Of a DNA stretch of 9,583 nt, positions 1-6,835 are shown in pieces. A model generated the notes under the pieces. It worked only from the letters and a program-made list of their open reading frames with translations. It had not been told where the DNA came from and searched no databases. The position numbers and the translations under genes are program-made. The stretch is from Oscillospiraceae bacterium (GTDB taxonomy: Bacteria; Bacillota_A; Clostridia; Saccharofermentanales; Saccharofermentanaceae), in assembly GCA_902791885.1 (NCBI GenBank), contig CADAXO010000087.1, positions 1 to 9,583 on the forward strand. The letters are read 5' to 3'. Every line of letters begins with the position of its first letter. Position 1 is the stretch's first letter.

Positions 1-1
1 A

Positions 2-829
2 TCCTTCAAGAGCAGACTTCTTCGTAAGATCGAATTCTGTGAGTATGCGCAGGCATTCCTCGCGGGAAGAAACTATGCTTCCAAGACCAATACGATGTAC
101 ACGTTATCGGGTGCATTCTCCGCATTCAGAATGAGTTCTATCGGAAGATCCCATCTTTATAACACGCAGACGATCTCCGAGGATACCGAGATCACATTCC
201 AGATGAAGTATTACCTTAACCAGAAGGTCGGAAGCTGCGTTGATGCCATCTATTACACCGATCCTATCGAAGGCGTGGATAAGCTCTATACGCAGCGTCA
301 AAGATGGCAGCGAGGTTCGCTTGAGGTTGCCAATCTGTATCCTCAGAGTAAGCTCCGTCCATGGAGATTCGCGAAGGATATTAATATCCATACCCTGCTT
401 TTTGACCACACATTCGCATTCCCGAGAATGATATGGTATCTGGCGCTGATCTTCCTCATGATGGTCGGTTATTCAAGCAAGGTCGTCCTCATCTCACTGG
501 GCGCGATCTTCCTTTTCTATATCCTGTGCGGTTACCTTTATTTCCTGATCGCACTGCATCTTCTCAAGCCTTTTCCGGAGACGCGTAAATACTACCTTAA
601 ACAGTGGCCTGTAATCGCGCTCCTGCCTTTTTATAACTTCATCGTTTTCTTTATAAGATTCGCAGGCATTATCAACAGTATGAATACATCCAGCTCATGG
701 AAGACTGATACTCTCTCGGAAGAGTGGGATAAGTTTAACGATGAAGCCGGAAAGAGTATAGGAAAGATAAAAGATCTCATCGAGAACATAAGACGTAAGG
801 TTAACTATGAGGACAGATATGAAGAGTGA
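2..829 (+). CDS. Processive family-2 glycosyltransferase, C-terminal part (XrtG-associated type)
   Basis: The reading frame is open from base 2, so the start lies before the window; 275 residues are visible. This is a membrane GT2 enzyme of the cellulose/hyaluronan/PNAG synthase type, expected to polymerise sugars from nucleotide-sugar donors at the cytoplasmic face. Seen: SGAFSAFR (visible residues about 36-43), the acidic acceptor-site motif SED (about 59-61), and QRQRW followed by QRG (about 98-105), which is the QxxRW signature of processive GT2 enzymes. Three hydrophobic stretches follow (about 143-158, 160-188, 202-226), then a charged cytoplasmic tail. The donor-binding N-terminal half is outside the window. 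The downstream PTPS-like and large membrane proteins point to the XrtG-associated glycosyltransferase family (TIGR03111) rather than BcsA or PgaC; this assignment is from recalled family context. The sugar made is unknown. The 3' end overlaps the next gene. Confidence 0.87.
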   Translation, partial: SFKSRLLRKIEFCEYAQAFLAGRNYASKTNTMYTLSGAFSAFRMSSIGRSHLYNTQTISEDTEITFQMKYYLNQKVGSCVDAIYYTDPIEGVDKLYTQRQRWQRGSLEVANLYPQSKLRPWRFAKDINIHTLLFDHTFAFPRMIWYLALIFLMMVGYSSKVVLISLGAIFLFYILCGYLYFLIALHLLKPFPETRKYYLKQWPVIALLPFYNFIVFFIRFAGIINSMNTSSSWKTDTLSEEWDKFNDEAGKSIGKIKDLIENIRRKVNYEDRYEE

Positions 830-1883
830 TCGTAAAAAACATACTATGGCGGTTACGGCAGTAACTGTAATAACGATTCTGGAGGCGGCGGTGCTCGCTG
901 CTTTCGCCTGGTGGCAGATCAAGAACTATGAGCTCGGAGTAGCCGAGATATATGCCATGGAGCAGGACGGTTATGTAGAGGTTGTAGCCAATCAGATTAC
1001 GAGATACGGTGAAGTCGCGGGATCCGATTTTGTTAAGGATACGATCAATTTCCTCGACTCCACTTCAAGCAGATACTGGACGCTCGACAACACATCAAAC
1101 TTCCTTTTTGTAAAGAGCGTAAACGAGACTAATGTGTATAAGTCTTTCTCGACGGATACTTTCTTTAACACGGAAAGCTCCCAGGAGTTCCTGTCCGAAT
1201 TGAAGTTCGGCGAAGTAACGCACAGGATCATCACCCTCGACGGCTACAAGTACATCGCCTCGGGAATCATGTTCCGTTATAACGGAACTGATTACAGACT
1301 CTGTCTTCTTACAGACTACGAGGTAATGCTTTCGAATAACACATACTTAAGCTCGAAGCTTTATCTTGTCATCGACTTTATGCTGATGATTGCGCTTCTT
1401 TCCATAAGCATTATCTACTTCGTTATCCGCTATGAGAAAGAGCGCGCTGCTGTCGAAAGAGAGATTCACATCAAGAAGAAACTCAACCGCTATGTAGAGT
1501 TCCTGAACAGCGTTGTAATGGGACGTAACGGCACTTTGATCATCGCGGGAAAAGGTCAGATCTTAAGGCTTTTCCACCGTCTTGACGAGCGCGGAAATTA
1601 TCCTATTGCATTTGTCTTCGTACACCCGGGTGCAGAGCAGATGATGGATTTCTACGAGGAGGGCAGGCAGAAGCTTAACGACCGCGTTATCTGGGTCCGT
1701 TACGGCACTGACGAATACATTCTCCTCGTGGGCAACATGACGGGAGAAGAAGCTGCGGCCCTTATCAAGAACGAACTTAAGGAAGCAGGTCCGCTTATTG
1801 TAAGAACAGATACGGCGACGGCCGAGAGACCTTGTATGACGGTCTATGCCGGAGCAATCAAGAATCAAGGAGATGAATCATGA
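807..1883 (+). CDS. Two-TM sensor protein with degenerate GGDEF-like domain
   Basis: A 358-residue inner-membrane protein, probably the regulatory subunit of the polysaccharide machine. Layout: short basic N-terminus, TM1 about 15-36, extracytoplasmic domain about 37-183 (Cache-like by topology only), TM2 about 184-207, a charged helical linker about 208-235, then a compact cytoplasmic domain. That domain contains RYGTDEYILLV (298-308), which aligns with the RYGGDEF hairpin of diguanylate cyclases. The signature is GTDEY instead of GGDEF, the metal-binding Asp strand is replaced by FVHPG (271-275), and the position of an RxxD inhibitory site reads NDRV (291-294). It is therefore very unlikely to make c-di-GMP. 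Degenerate GGDEF proteins act as c-di-GMP receptors in some exopolysaccharide operons (PssE of Listeria, PelD of Pseudomonas), but the usual binding site is not visible here. It overlaps the glycosyltransferase gene by 23 bp. ATG 819, preceded by GAGGA, is an equally good start (11-bp overlap). Confidence 0.85.
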   Translation: MRTDMKSDRKKHTMAVTAVTVITILEAAVLAAFAWWQIKNYELGVAEIYAMEQDGYVEVVANQITRYGEVAGSDFVKDTINFLDSTSSRYWTLDNTSNFLFVKSVNETNVYKSFSTDTFFNTESSQEFLSELKFGEVTHRIITLDGYKYIASGIMFRYNGTDYRLCLLTDYEVMLSNNTYLSSKLYLVIDFMLMIALLSISIIYFVIRYEKERAAVEREIHIKKKLNRYVEFLNSVVMGRNGTLIIAGKGQILRLFHRLDERGNYPIAFVFVHPGAEQMMDFYEEGRQKLNDRVIWVRYGTDEYILLVGNMTGEEAAALIKNELKEAGPLIVRTDTATAERPCMTVYAGAIKNQGDES

Positions 1884-2311
1884 TCAGGTATTACAGGATC
1901 AAAACTTATCTTAATGCGAGTCACTATGTAATCTTCGACGGCAAGAAGGGAGCGACACATCCTCATACATGGGAGTTCGTCTCCACCGTTTATACAACAG
2001 GCGAGAATATCTTCAAGTTCTCGGGTCCTGAGAAGGCTATCATTAACGTATTCGAGAAGTACCAGAATCAGGTTCTTAACCAGATCCCTCCGTTCGAAGA
2101 ACTCGTACCTTCACTTGAGAATATCACCGAGTATTTTGCAAGTCAGATCAATGAGGCGGTTAAGCCTTTCGACTTCCGCTTAAGAAGATTCGAGGGAAGT
2201 GAGACTCCGGTGAGAACATACGGTATCAGATTCCCCGAAGTTGCTGTTCCCGTCAATGAGGACGAAGTTGAGATCGCACTTACAAACCTGGAGGAAGGTT
2301 TTGGAAAATAA
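1880..2311 (+). CDS. 6-pyruvoyl-tetrahydropterin synthase-like protein, probably non-canonical
   Basis: A 143-residue soluble protein of the PTPS/QueD fold. Seen: ASH (H15) and HPH (H27, H29), which match the three zinc-ligand histidines of PTPS (AAH and HGH in QueD), and PSLENI (77-82) plus SETP (E108), which match the family's PTxEN and ETP segments. Missing: no cysteine lies between H15 and H27, where the catalytic Cys normally sits, and the usual Asp-His ahead of LN is replaced by Q62-N63. Ordinary pterin or carboxy-deazaguanine chemistry is therefore unlikely, and no folate or queuosine genes are nearby. Small proteins of this kind (TIGR03112) occur beside exosortase-G-type glycosyltransferases in Firmicutes with unknown function. 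The start overlaps the upstream stop (ATGA) and has AAGGAG 7 bases before it, so start choice and translational coupling are well supported. It may be a zinc-dependent accessory enzyme or a structural partner. Confidence 0.87.
   Translation: MIRYYRIKTYLNASHYVIFDGKKGATHPHTWEFVSTVYTTGENIFKFSGPEKAIINVFEKYQNQVLNQIPPFEELVPSLENITEYFASQINEAVKPFDFRLRRFEGSETPVRTYGIRFPEVAVPVNEDEVEIALTNLEEGFGK
2290..2303 (+). promoter_or_regulatory. Ribosome binding site supporting a TTG start
   Basis: GGAGGAAGG (2290-2298) lies just before TTG 2301, with 6 bases between GGAGG and TTG. It is inside the last codons of the PTPS-like gene. No ATG occurs in this frame between the Shine-Dalgarno site and the first membrane segment. 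ATG 2256 lies within the preceding gene and has no comparable site. TTG starts reduce initiation, so this gene may be translated below its upstream partners and coupled to their translation. Confidence 0.65.
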
Positions 2312-4808
2312 GACGCGGACAAGAGTACTTGAGTTCATAAATATCATCGCGAACATTGCGGTCGCGGTGGTCATCGTTCTGCTTGTAAGCAGAAGCGCGA
2401 TCCTGTTCAGCGGACAGGATTCGATGTATCACGTCTACAGGGGAGACTGGGTATTAAACTCCGTTGAGAACGGCGATAACTGGCCTTTATACAATCCCCT
2501 CTGGTATAACGGCGTTGAGCTTATGCGTTACTGGCCGCCTGCCGCAGCTTACCTTATGGCTTTCTGCCAGTTCATCGCAAGAAGCCTTCCTTCGGTATTC
2601 ACCTGCAATTATGTGTTCGAAGGATTCGCGGTCTACTGCGGCTTCATTTACCTTCTGGGTGCGCTTACATGGAACATAGCAGGCATAGTCAAGAAAAGAC
2701 GCGTGCTCGGCGCTGTCTTCGGCTTCTTGTGGTTTCTGATGCCTCAGAGCATATATGTGCTTTTCGGTGAGGGCAATCTGCCCAGAAGCCTTATCATGTC
2801 CGTGTTCCCGCTCGCGTTCCTCTTCATGAACGAGTACCTTCGAAAAGGCGGGCGCAGAAACTTCATAGGAACCGTCGTCACGTTCTTCGTGATGTGCTGC
2901 TGCCATGTAGGTTACACGGGAATGGTTGCCATCGCTTGCATAATCTATCTTGTTGTCTATAAGCTTTGCTGCTTCACGGGAGCAAGGAAACTTCAAAGCG
3001 GAAACTTCCGTATCATCGAGCTTCTTATAGGAATAGTCTTAGGCTTCCTTTTGTGCGGAATATTCCTCATCCCGGCAGTTAAGGGTGGACTTGTTTCCAA
3101 TTCCGATAACACTCAGCAGACGGCGAGATCTTTCTTCCAGAGCATCTTCGTCACATTGGATCCCGTTAATAAGTTTAGGAACGGATCTTACTCTAATTAC
3201 TTCGGACTCGCGTCATTCCTTCTTTGCATATTCGGGATCATCGCGGGCAAGAGAAAATCGTGGCCGGGATTTATAACTGCTCTTGTCATCGTTCTTCTTA
3301 CATCGGAAGTCTGTTTCCCGGTCATCATCGCGCTGCCCGGCGGAAAGCTCATGTGGATGCTCCGTTTCCTTCAGATCGCAGCTGCCATGATGATGTTCTC
3401 CGTACTCGAGTGGGACAGCCTCAAAAGACCTGTTCTGGCGCTTGTTACCGTGCTTCTTTTTATAGATGCCGGAACATCTTACAAGACGTTTTTTAACGGT
3501 GACGAGATCGATACGGTTGAAGGCCATTTCGAGATGATGGAGAACGATACGCTGATAGATGAGGCCAAGTCGATAACAGTCAACAGACTTGCAGTAATCG
3601 ACAGCAGCAGACCTTTGTTCAACAGCACTTTCTATCTAAGTGATTACGAAGGCGGCGTTAACCAGCTTTACGGTCAGGGTTGGGAGGCAGCATCAACCTC
3701 TTTGCAGATTGCCCAGATCAACGAAGCTTACGATAACGGATACTACAGGTTCATGTTCGACAGATTAAGAGAGCTCGGATGTGATACGGTCCTTGTCCGT
3801 AAAGACGCTGCGGCTGTCTATATGTTTGTTCAGGAGGAAGCGGACCGCGCAGCTTACGAGTGCTCTTATGATAAGGTGGAGGACGAAGGAAACTATGCCG
3901 TTTACCATCTTAACGGAGTAAACGGAACTTACGGTACGATCACTGATTATACGGGCCTTGCAATAGGTAACGGTGCTTATTACATCACCATGATGTTCCC
4001 TGCGGTTCAGGAGGCTCCGAGCGATTATATCGACGACTTTACGCTTGAAGAATTAAGCTCATATGAAGTCATCTATCTTGACGGATTCGAATATCACGAT
4101 GTCGAGGCTGCGGAGGATCTTATAACGAAGGCAGCCGAGAACGGAACCCGTGTCTTTGTCCTTGCCGACGGTGTTCCTGAGAATGAGCAGAGCAGGACCA
4201 ACAGATTCTTAGGAGTCGACTGCCATCCGATTCAGTTTGATAACGGTTATCCGACATTGAAGACCAAGTATATGGGTAATTACGAAGTTGCTCTGTTCCC
4301 GAATGAACACAGACATTGGAGCACTGTTTACATGAACGGTCTTGATGAAGTATTGGGTTGGTCGGATATTCTTGACGGCAGCTTCCCGTTCTTCGGTAAA
4401 GCTGTCAACGATAATATCACGTTCATCGGATTCAACCTGACGTATTACTATTCCGTCACAAGGGATACAACAGTCGGAAGAATGCTTGAAGGCATAGTCG
4501 GTGATTCAATTTACAGTGTTCCTGACAGAACGTTCATACCGCTCGAGATCACATACGAGCCTGATGATATAGTCATCTCATCGCCGGTTGACGGAGTCAA
4601 TACGACCATCGCGGTGCATGATATGTTTGAAGGCGATTTTGAAGTCTTGAACCGTCTGGTTTATGTCGATTCCGGAACAACGAAGATCAGCATGCATTAT
4701 CCGTACTTCTGGATGGGCACATCATTAACCGCCGCTTCCGCGATAATGACAGGAATCATCGCTTACTTCATTGGTAAGAAGAGATCGCCTGATACAGATC
4801 CTCAATAA
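2301..4808 (+). CDS. Large polytopic GT-C-like membrane protein with extracytoplasmic domain
   Basis: An 835-residue protein if it starts at TTG 2301, which has GGAGG 6 bases upstream and overlaps the previous gene by 11 bp. The frame is open back to a TTG at 2241, but that start would sit 71 bp inside the previous gene. TM1 is about 17-35. It is followed by a loop with D40, H44, R47 and D49 and the NPLWYNG/RYWPP segment (65-80), typical of the membrane proteins annotated as PTPS-related and resembling the first catalytic loop of GT-C lipid-linked-sugar transferases. About ten hydrophobic segments fill the first 400 residues. A large soluble region then follows, expected outside the cell, and a C-terminal TM with a KKR anchor. 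Part of the outer region (LSSYEVIYLDGFEYHD and following) has an alternating beta/alpha pattern like a class-I amidotransferase-type Rossmann fold. Likely role: adding, transferring or exporting sugar units on the outer face, together with the GT2 enzyme. Substrate unknown. Confidence 0.85.
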   Translation: MENKTRTRVLEFINIIANIAVAVVIVLLVSRSAILFSGQDSMYHVYRGDWVLNSVENGDNWPLYNPLWYNGVELMRYWPPAAAYLMAFCQFIARSLPSVFTCNYVFEGFAVYCGFIYLLGALTWNIAGIVKKRRVLGAVFGFLWFLMPQSIYVLFGEGNLPRSLIMSVFPLAFLFMNEYLRKGGRRNFIGTVVTFFVMCCCHVGYTGMVAIACIIYLVVYKLCCFTGARKLQSGNFRIIELLIGIVLGFLLCGIFLIPAVKGGLVSNSDNTQQTARSFFQSIFVTLDPVNKFRNGSYSNYFGLASFLLCIFGIIAGKRKSWPGFITALVIVLLTSEVCFPVIIALPGGKLMWMLRFLQIAAAMMMFSVLEWDSLKRPVLALVTVLLFIDAGTSYKTFFNGDEIDTVEGHFEMMENDTLIDEAKSITVNRLAVIDSSRPLFNSTFYLSDYEGGVNQLYGQGWEAASTSLQIAQINEAYDNGYYRFMFDRLRELGCDTVLVRKDAAAVYMFVQEEADRAAYECSYDKVEDEGNYAVYHLNGVNGTYGTITDYTGLAIGNGAYYITMMFPAVQEAPSDYIDDFTLEELSSYEVIYLDGFEYHDVEAAEDLITKAAENGTRVFVLADGVPENEQSRTNRFLGVDCHPIQFDNGYPTLKTKYMGNYEVALFPNEHRHWSTVYMNGLDEVLGWSDILDGSFPFFGKAVNDNITFIGFNLTYYYSVTRDTTVGRMLEGIVGDSIYSVPDRTFIPLEITYEPDDIVISSPVDGVNTTIAVHDMFEGDFEVLNRLVYVDSGTTKISMHYPYFWMGTSLTAASAIMTGIIAYFIGKKRSPDTDPQ

Positions 4809-5742
4809 GCATTCTTTCATGCTCTCTTTCAGAGCCGAAAGAGAAGATGTCGACTTTGCTTCTCGCGGTGTCTGCAAGGCGTAATGCTTCATCTTTGTTG
4901 CCTAAGATGTTGAGTGTGTAAAAGCCCCTTATGCGGAATGAATTGGCATCCGGATCTTTGGTGATTACAGGCCCGATCTTGCTGTAGAGCGCCTTTGCCT
5001 TTTCGATGTTGATGTCATACCTTGAGTAGTAGTACAGCGTCGCGTAGATTGCGCCTGTGTTGAAATGCTCAGCGGAAAGACCGCTTAAGAATTCATCATA
5101 TTCGGACATGAGTTCCTGAAGCTTTTCTGTGTCGTTGACCGACTCCAGATAGTGGAAATAAAGCTGGAAGTGAAGTACTTTCTCGTAATTGGCCTTAGAC
5201 CCGTAAGGGAGCTCGTTCAGGGGCTTGATGTCGAGATTGGGATAGGGGATACCCGCGCGGATAAGCTTGATCTTGCCTTGGCAGTAGTTGAGGACCGAAG
5301 GATTGCGGCTTCTGTTAAGCGCACTGATCGTGATCACGGACTGAACCGCTGCGAAAGCGATCATGCATATTCCCGTGTAAGTTACCTCGGGGATGTTTAA
5401 TGTAATGTGCAGTACAAACGTAACGAGTACGGATATCAGAAGTGAACCTGCAGCGCTGATATAAAGACCTGTCCTTTCCTTGAAATCGAGTTCAGCTTCA
5501 GACTTGCCTTTGATCTTTTCCTGATTAAATCTTGTGTATGAATTGATCGCGATCGAAGGCTTATACATCACGTAATGCCAGCCTTTTCCGCTTTCTTTGA
5601 TGAACTTTAAACCCAGGATGTTAACGCTGCTCGGCTCTGCGAGGCATAAGGGTGCAACCAGGAGCAGGATCCCGCTGTAGATCGCCTGCATAAGTATAAG
5701 TGCCAGTAAAGCCAGAAGAAAACGGATAAATATGTATGTCAT
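4768..5742 (-). CDS. Membrane protein with helical C-terminal domain, unknown function
   Basis: A 324-residue protein that I do not recognise. It starts with a long hydrophobic segment (about 4-34), then a loop with KGWHYVMYKPSIAINSYTRF (about 53-72), two further TM helices (about 92-113 and 118-141), and a soluble C-terminal domain of about 180 residues. That domain is helical, rich in Tyr, Leu and Ala, and has a repeat-like spacing (AIYATLYYYS, 231-240; GFYTLNILGNKDEALRLAD, 273-291) suggesting a TPR-like solenoid; this is inference from pattern, not a family match. The start is secure: AAGGAG sits 6 bases before ATG on the minus strand. It is transcribed toward the polysaccharide operon, and its last 41 bp overlap the 3' end of the GT-C-like gene. 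It shares an 85-bp divergent promoter region with the next gene. Possibly a protein-protein interaction scaffold at the membrane. Confidence 0.78.
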   Translation of the reverse strand: MTYIFIRFLLALLALILMQAIYSGILLLVAPLCLAEPSSVNILGLKFIKESGKGWHYVMYKPSIAINSYTRFNQEKIKGKSEAELDFKERTGLYISAAGSLLISVLVTFVLHITLNIPEVTYTGICMIAFAAVQSVITISALNRSRNPSVLNYCQGKIKLIRAGIPYPNLDIKPLNELPYGSKANYEKVLHFQLYFHYLESVNDTEKLQELMSEYDEFLSGLSAEHFNTGAIYATLYYYSRYDINIEKAKALYSKIGPVITKDPDANSFRIRGFYTLNILGNKDEALRLADTARSKVDIFSFGSEREHERMLIEDLYQAISSYQ

Positions 5743-5768
5743 GAAGTGCTCCTTAAGTAATGGCTGTT

Positions 5769-5801
5769 TTGTATATTAACATACACATGTGTTAGTATGT
5801 T
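5769..5801. promoter_or_regulatory. Divergent promoter region with inverted repeat
   Basis: Between the two divergent membrane-protein genes, ATATTAACA (5773-5781) and TGTTAGTAT (5790-5798) form a 9-bp inverted repeat with one mismatch around an 8-bp spacer. A 10-bp perfect palindrome ACACATGTGT (5783-5792) and shorter arms AACATAC/GTATGTT (5778-5784, 5795-5801) are nested in it. Read rightward, TGT-TAGTAT is an extended -10-like element with a weak TTGTAT -35 candidate at 5769-5774. Read leftward, the other arm gives TGT-TAATAT. Each arm can thus be the -10 of one gene, and the whole could be an operator for a dimeric repressor acting on both. No regulator is identified; the evidence is symmetry and spacing only. 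Confidence 0.42.
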
Positions 5802-5827
5802 TTTAATTTATTATTCGGGGTGGGCTT

Positions 5828-6715
5828 ATGAACGAACTTAATGAGAATCCGGCAGTAAACGGACTTCGTATCACTTATGCGGTAATAGCTACGATACTTA
5901 TCATGATCTTCACGAGCAATGTCGCTATGTGGGGAACCATCATGAATAAGAATTTCTGGCATAACTTTTTCTCTGCGGAAGAGGTTAAAGAGCTTGCTAT
6001 GGAAGAGCTTGATATCAGCCTCGAGTCCGCCCTTCGGGAGAGTCATCCCGGAATGGATTTTGATTTTGATGATGAAGAGGTTACGGGTGAATTCATAGGC
6101 CTATTGTTTGAAGATTACATCAATCTGGTAATCGACGATGAGGGTGAGTTTGACGGTGACAAATATCATGATTTCTTCGATGAATACGGCGATGATCTGT
6201 TCGGTAATACAGGTATGTCGAGAAGTGAGATCAGAGAACTCGAAGATGAGGTCGTAGACGGTCTTGAAGAGAAGTTCGATGATGCAAGAACCGAATTCAG
6301 AAGATCTGAGGACGGCGACTTTATCGGTCAGTACAATGCGTTTATAGATAAGAACATGATCTGTATGGGCGTTACCGGAGCTTTGATCCTTATTGGCTTC
6401 GTTGTGCTTCTTGTTATCCACAAGAATAAGTTCCGTCCCATAAGAGCACTCGGTATCTCCATGACAATTGCAGAAGGTATTAATCTCGCTTTGTGGGGTG
6501 TGCTTCTCGCCCTCATTGCAATAGTTATGGAAGAGTCCAGAACAGGCGAAGCGATCATCGATCTCATGATCAAGAAGATCCAGGGTTACTCGATCGGTAT
6601 CCTTGTAGGAATAATCGCAGCTTTGATCCTCGGTATCGTTCTTATCGTTGTAGGAGCTGTCGGCGCCAAGAATCATCAGAGACTTGTAGAGGACAGCGAT
6701 AACTGGCAGGAGTAA
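5828..6715 (+). CDS. Four-TM membrane protein with acidic outside domain, unknown function
   Basis: A 295-residue protein that I do not recognise. TM1 is about 13-35, then a region of about 140 residues (36-174) extremely rich in Asp and Glu, for example DFDFDDEE (77-84) and DDEGEFDGD (103-111), followed by three TM helices (about 175-197, 205-233, 254-279) and a short cytoplasmic tail. By topology the acidic region is outside the membrane. Clustered carboxylates could bind divalent cations or repel anionic polymer, but no standard EF-hand loop is present. The start ATG follows GGGGTGGG (5817-5824), an unusual G-rich ribosome site, and is about 23 bases from the predicted transcription start. 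It is divergent from the other unknown membrane protein, with which it may be co-regulated. There is no obvious terminator after the stop. Confidence 0.78.
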   Translation: MNELNENPAVNGLRITYAVIATILIMIFTSNVAMWGTIMNKNFWHNFFSAEEVKELAMEELDISLESALRESHPGMDFDFDDEEVTGEFIGLLFEDYINLVIDDEGEFDGDKYHDFFDEYGDDLFGNTGMSRSEIRELEDEVVDGLEEKFDDARTEFRRSEDGDFIGQYNAFIDKNMICMGVTGALILIGFVVLLVIHKNKFRPIRALGISMTIAEGINLALWGVLLALIAIVMEESRTGEAIIDLMIKKIQGYSIGILVGIIAALILGIVLIVVGAVGAKNHQRLVEDSDNWQE

Positions 6716-6781
6716 GTCTTAACATTTCCTTCTTTGGTCAATCTGCCTAATTGCGGACTGTACTAACGCGAGCATACGCTG

Positions 6782-6790
6782 TGTTACAAT
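6782..6790 (+). promoter_or_regulatory. Extended -10 promoter element of the second operon
   Basis: TGT-TACAAT matches an extended -10 (TGn plus five of six bases of TATAAT) in the 120-bp gap before the ParB-like/BMP gene. No convincing -35 lies 16-18 bases upstream, which fits an extended -10 promoter. Transcription would start near 6797, giving a leader of about 40 bases. The rest of the gap (6716-6781) shows no strong hairpin followed by a T run, so the upstream membrane-protein gene may read through into this operon. Confidence 0.45.
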
Positions 6791-6835
6791 GCAGTTGGTT
6801 AGGGAGAGAAAACATAGAAGGAATGGATTATAAGA

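Noticed and set aside
2241..2300. Extended N-terminus for the GT-C-like gene from TTG 2241 or ATG 2256
   Set aside because: It would overlap the PTPS-like gene by 56-71 bp, has no good ribosome site, and adds a sequence that is only the other frame of a real gene; TTG 2301 has GGAGG at ideal spacing.
2487..2996. Long minus-strand reading frames inside the GT-C-like gene and elsewhere (for example 2487-2996, 6101-6676, 9048-9554)
   Set aside because: They lie wholly or mostly opposite clear coding genes, lack ribosome sites and recognisable domains, and have biased compositions typical of antisense frames.
6127..6180. EF-hand calcium-binding loop in the acidic membrane protein
   Set aside because: The acidic stretch does not meet the 12-residue D-x-D-x-D-G pattern, the central Gly or the final Glu.
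6716..6781. Rho-independent terminator after the acidic membrane-protein gene
   Set aside because: Only three-to-four-bp stems are possible and none is followed by a T run.
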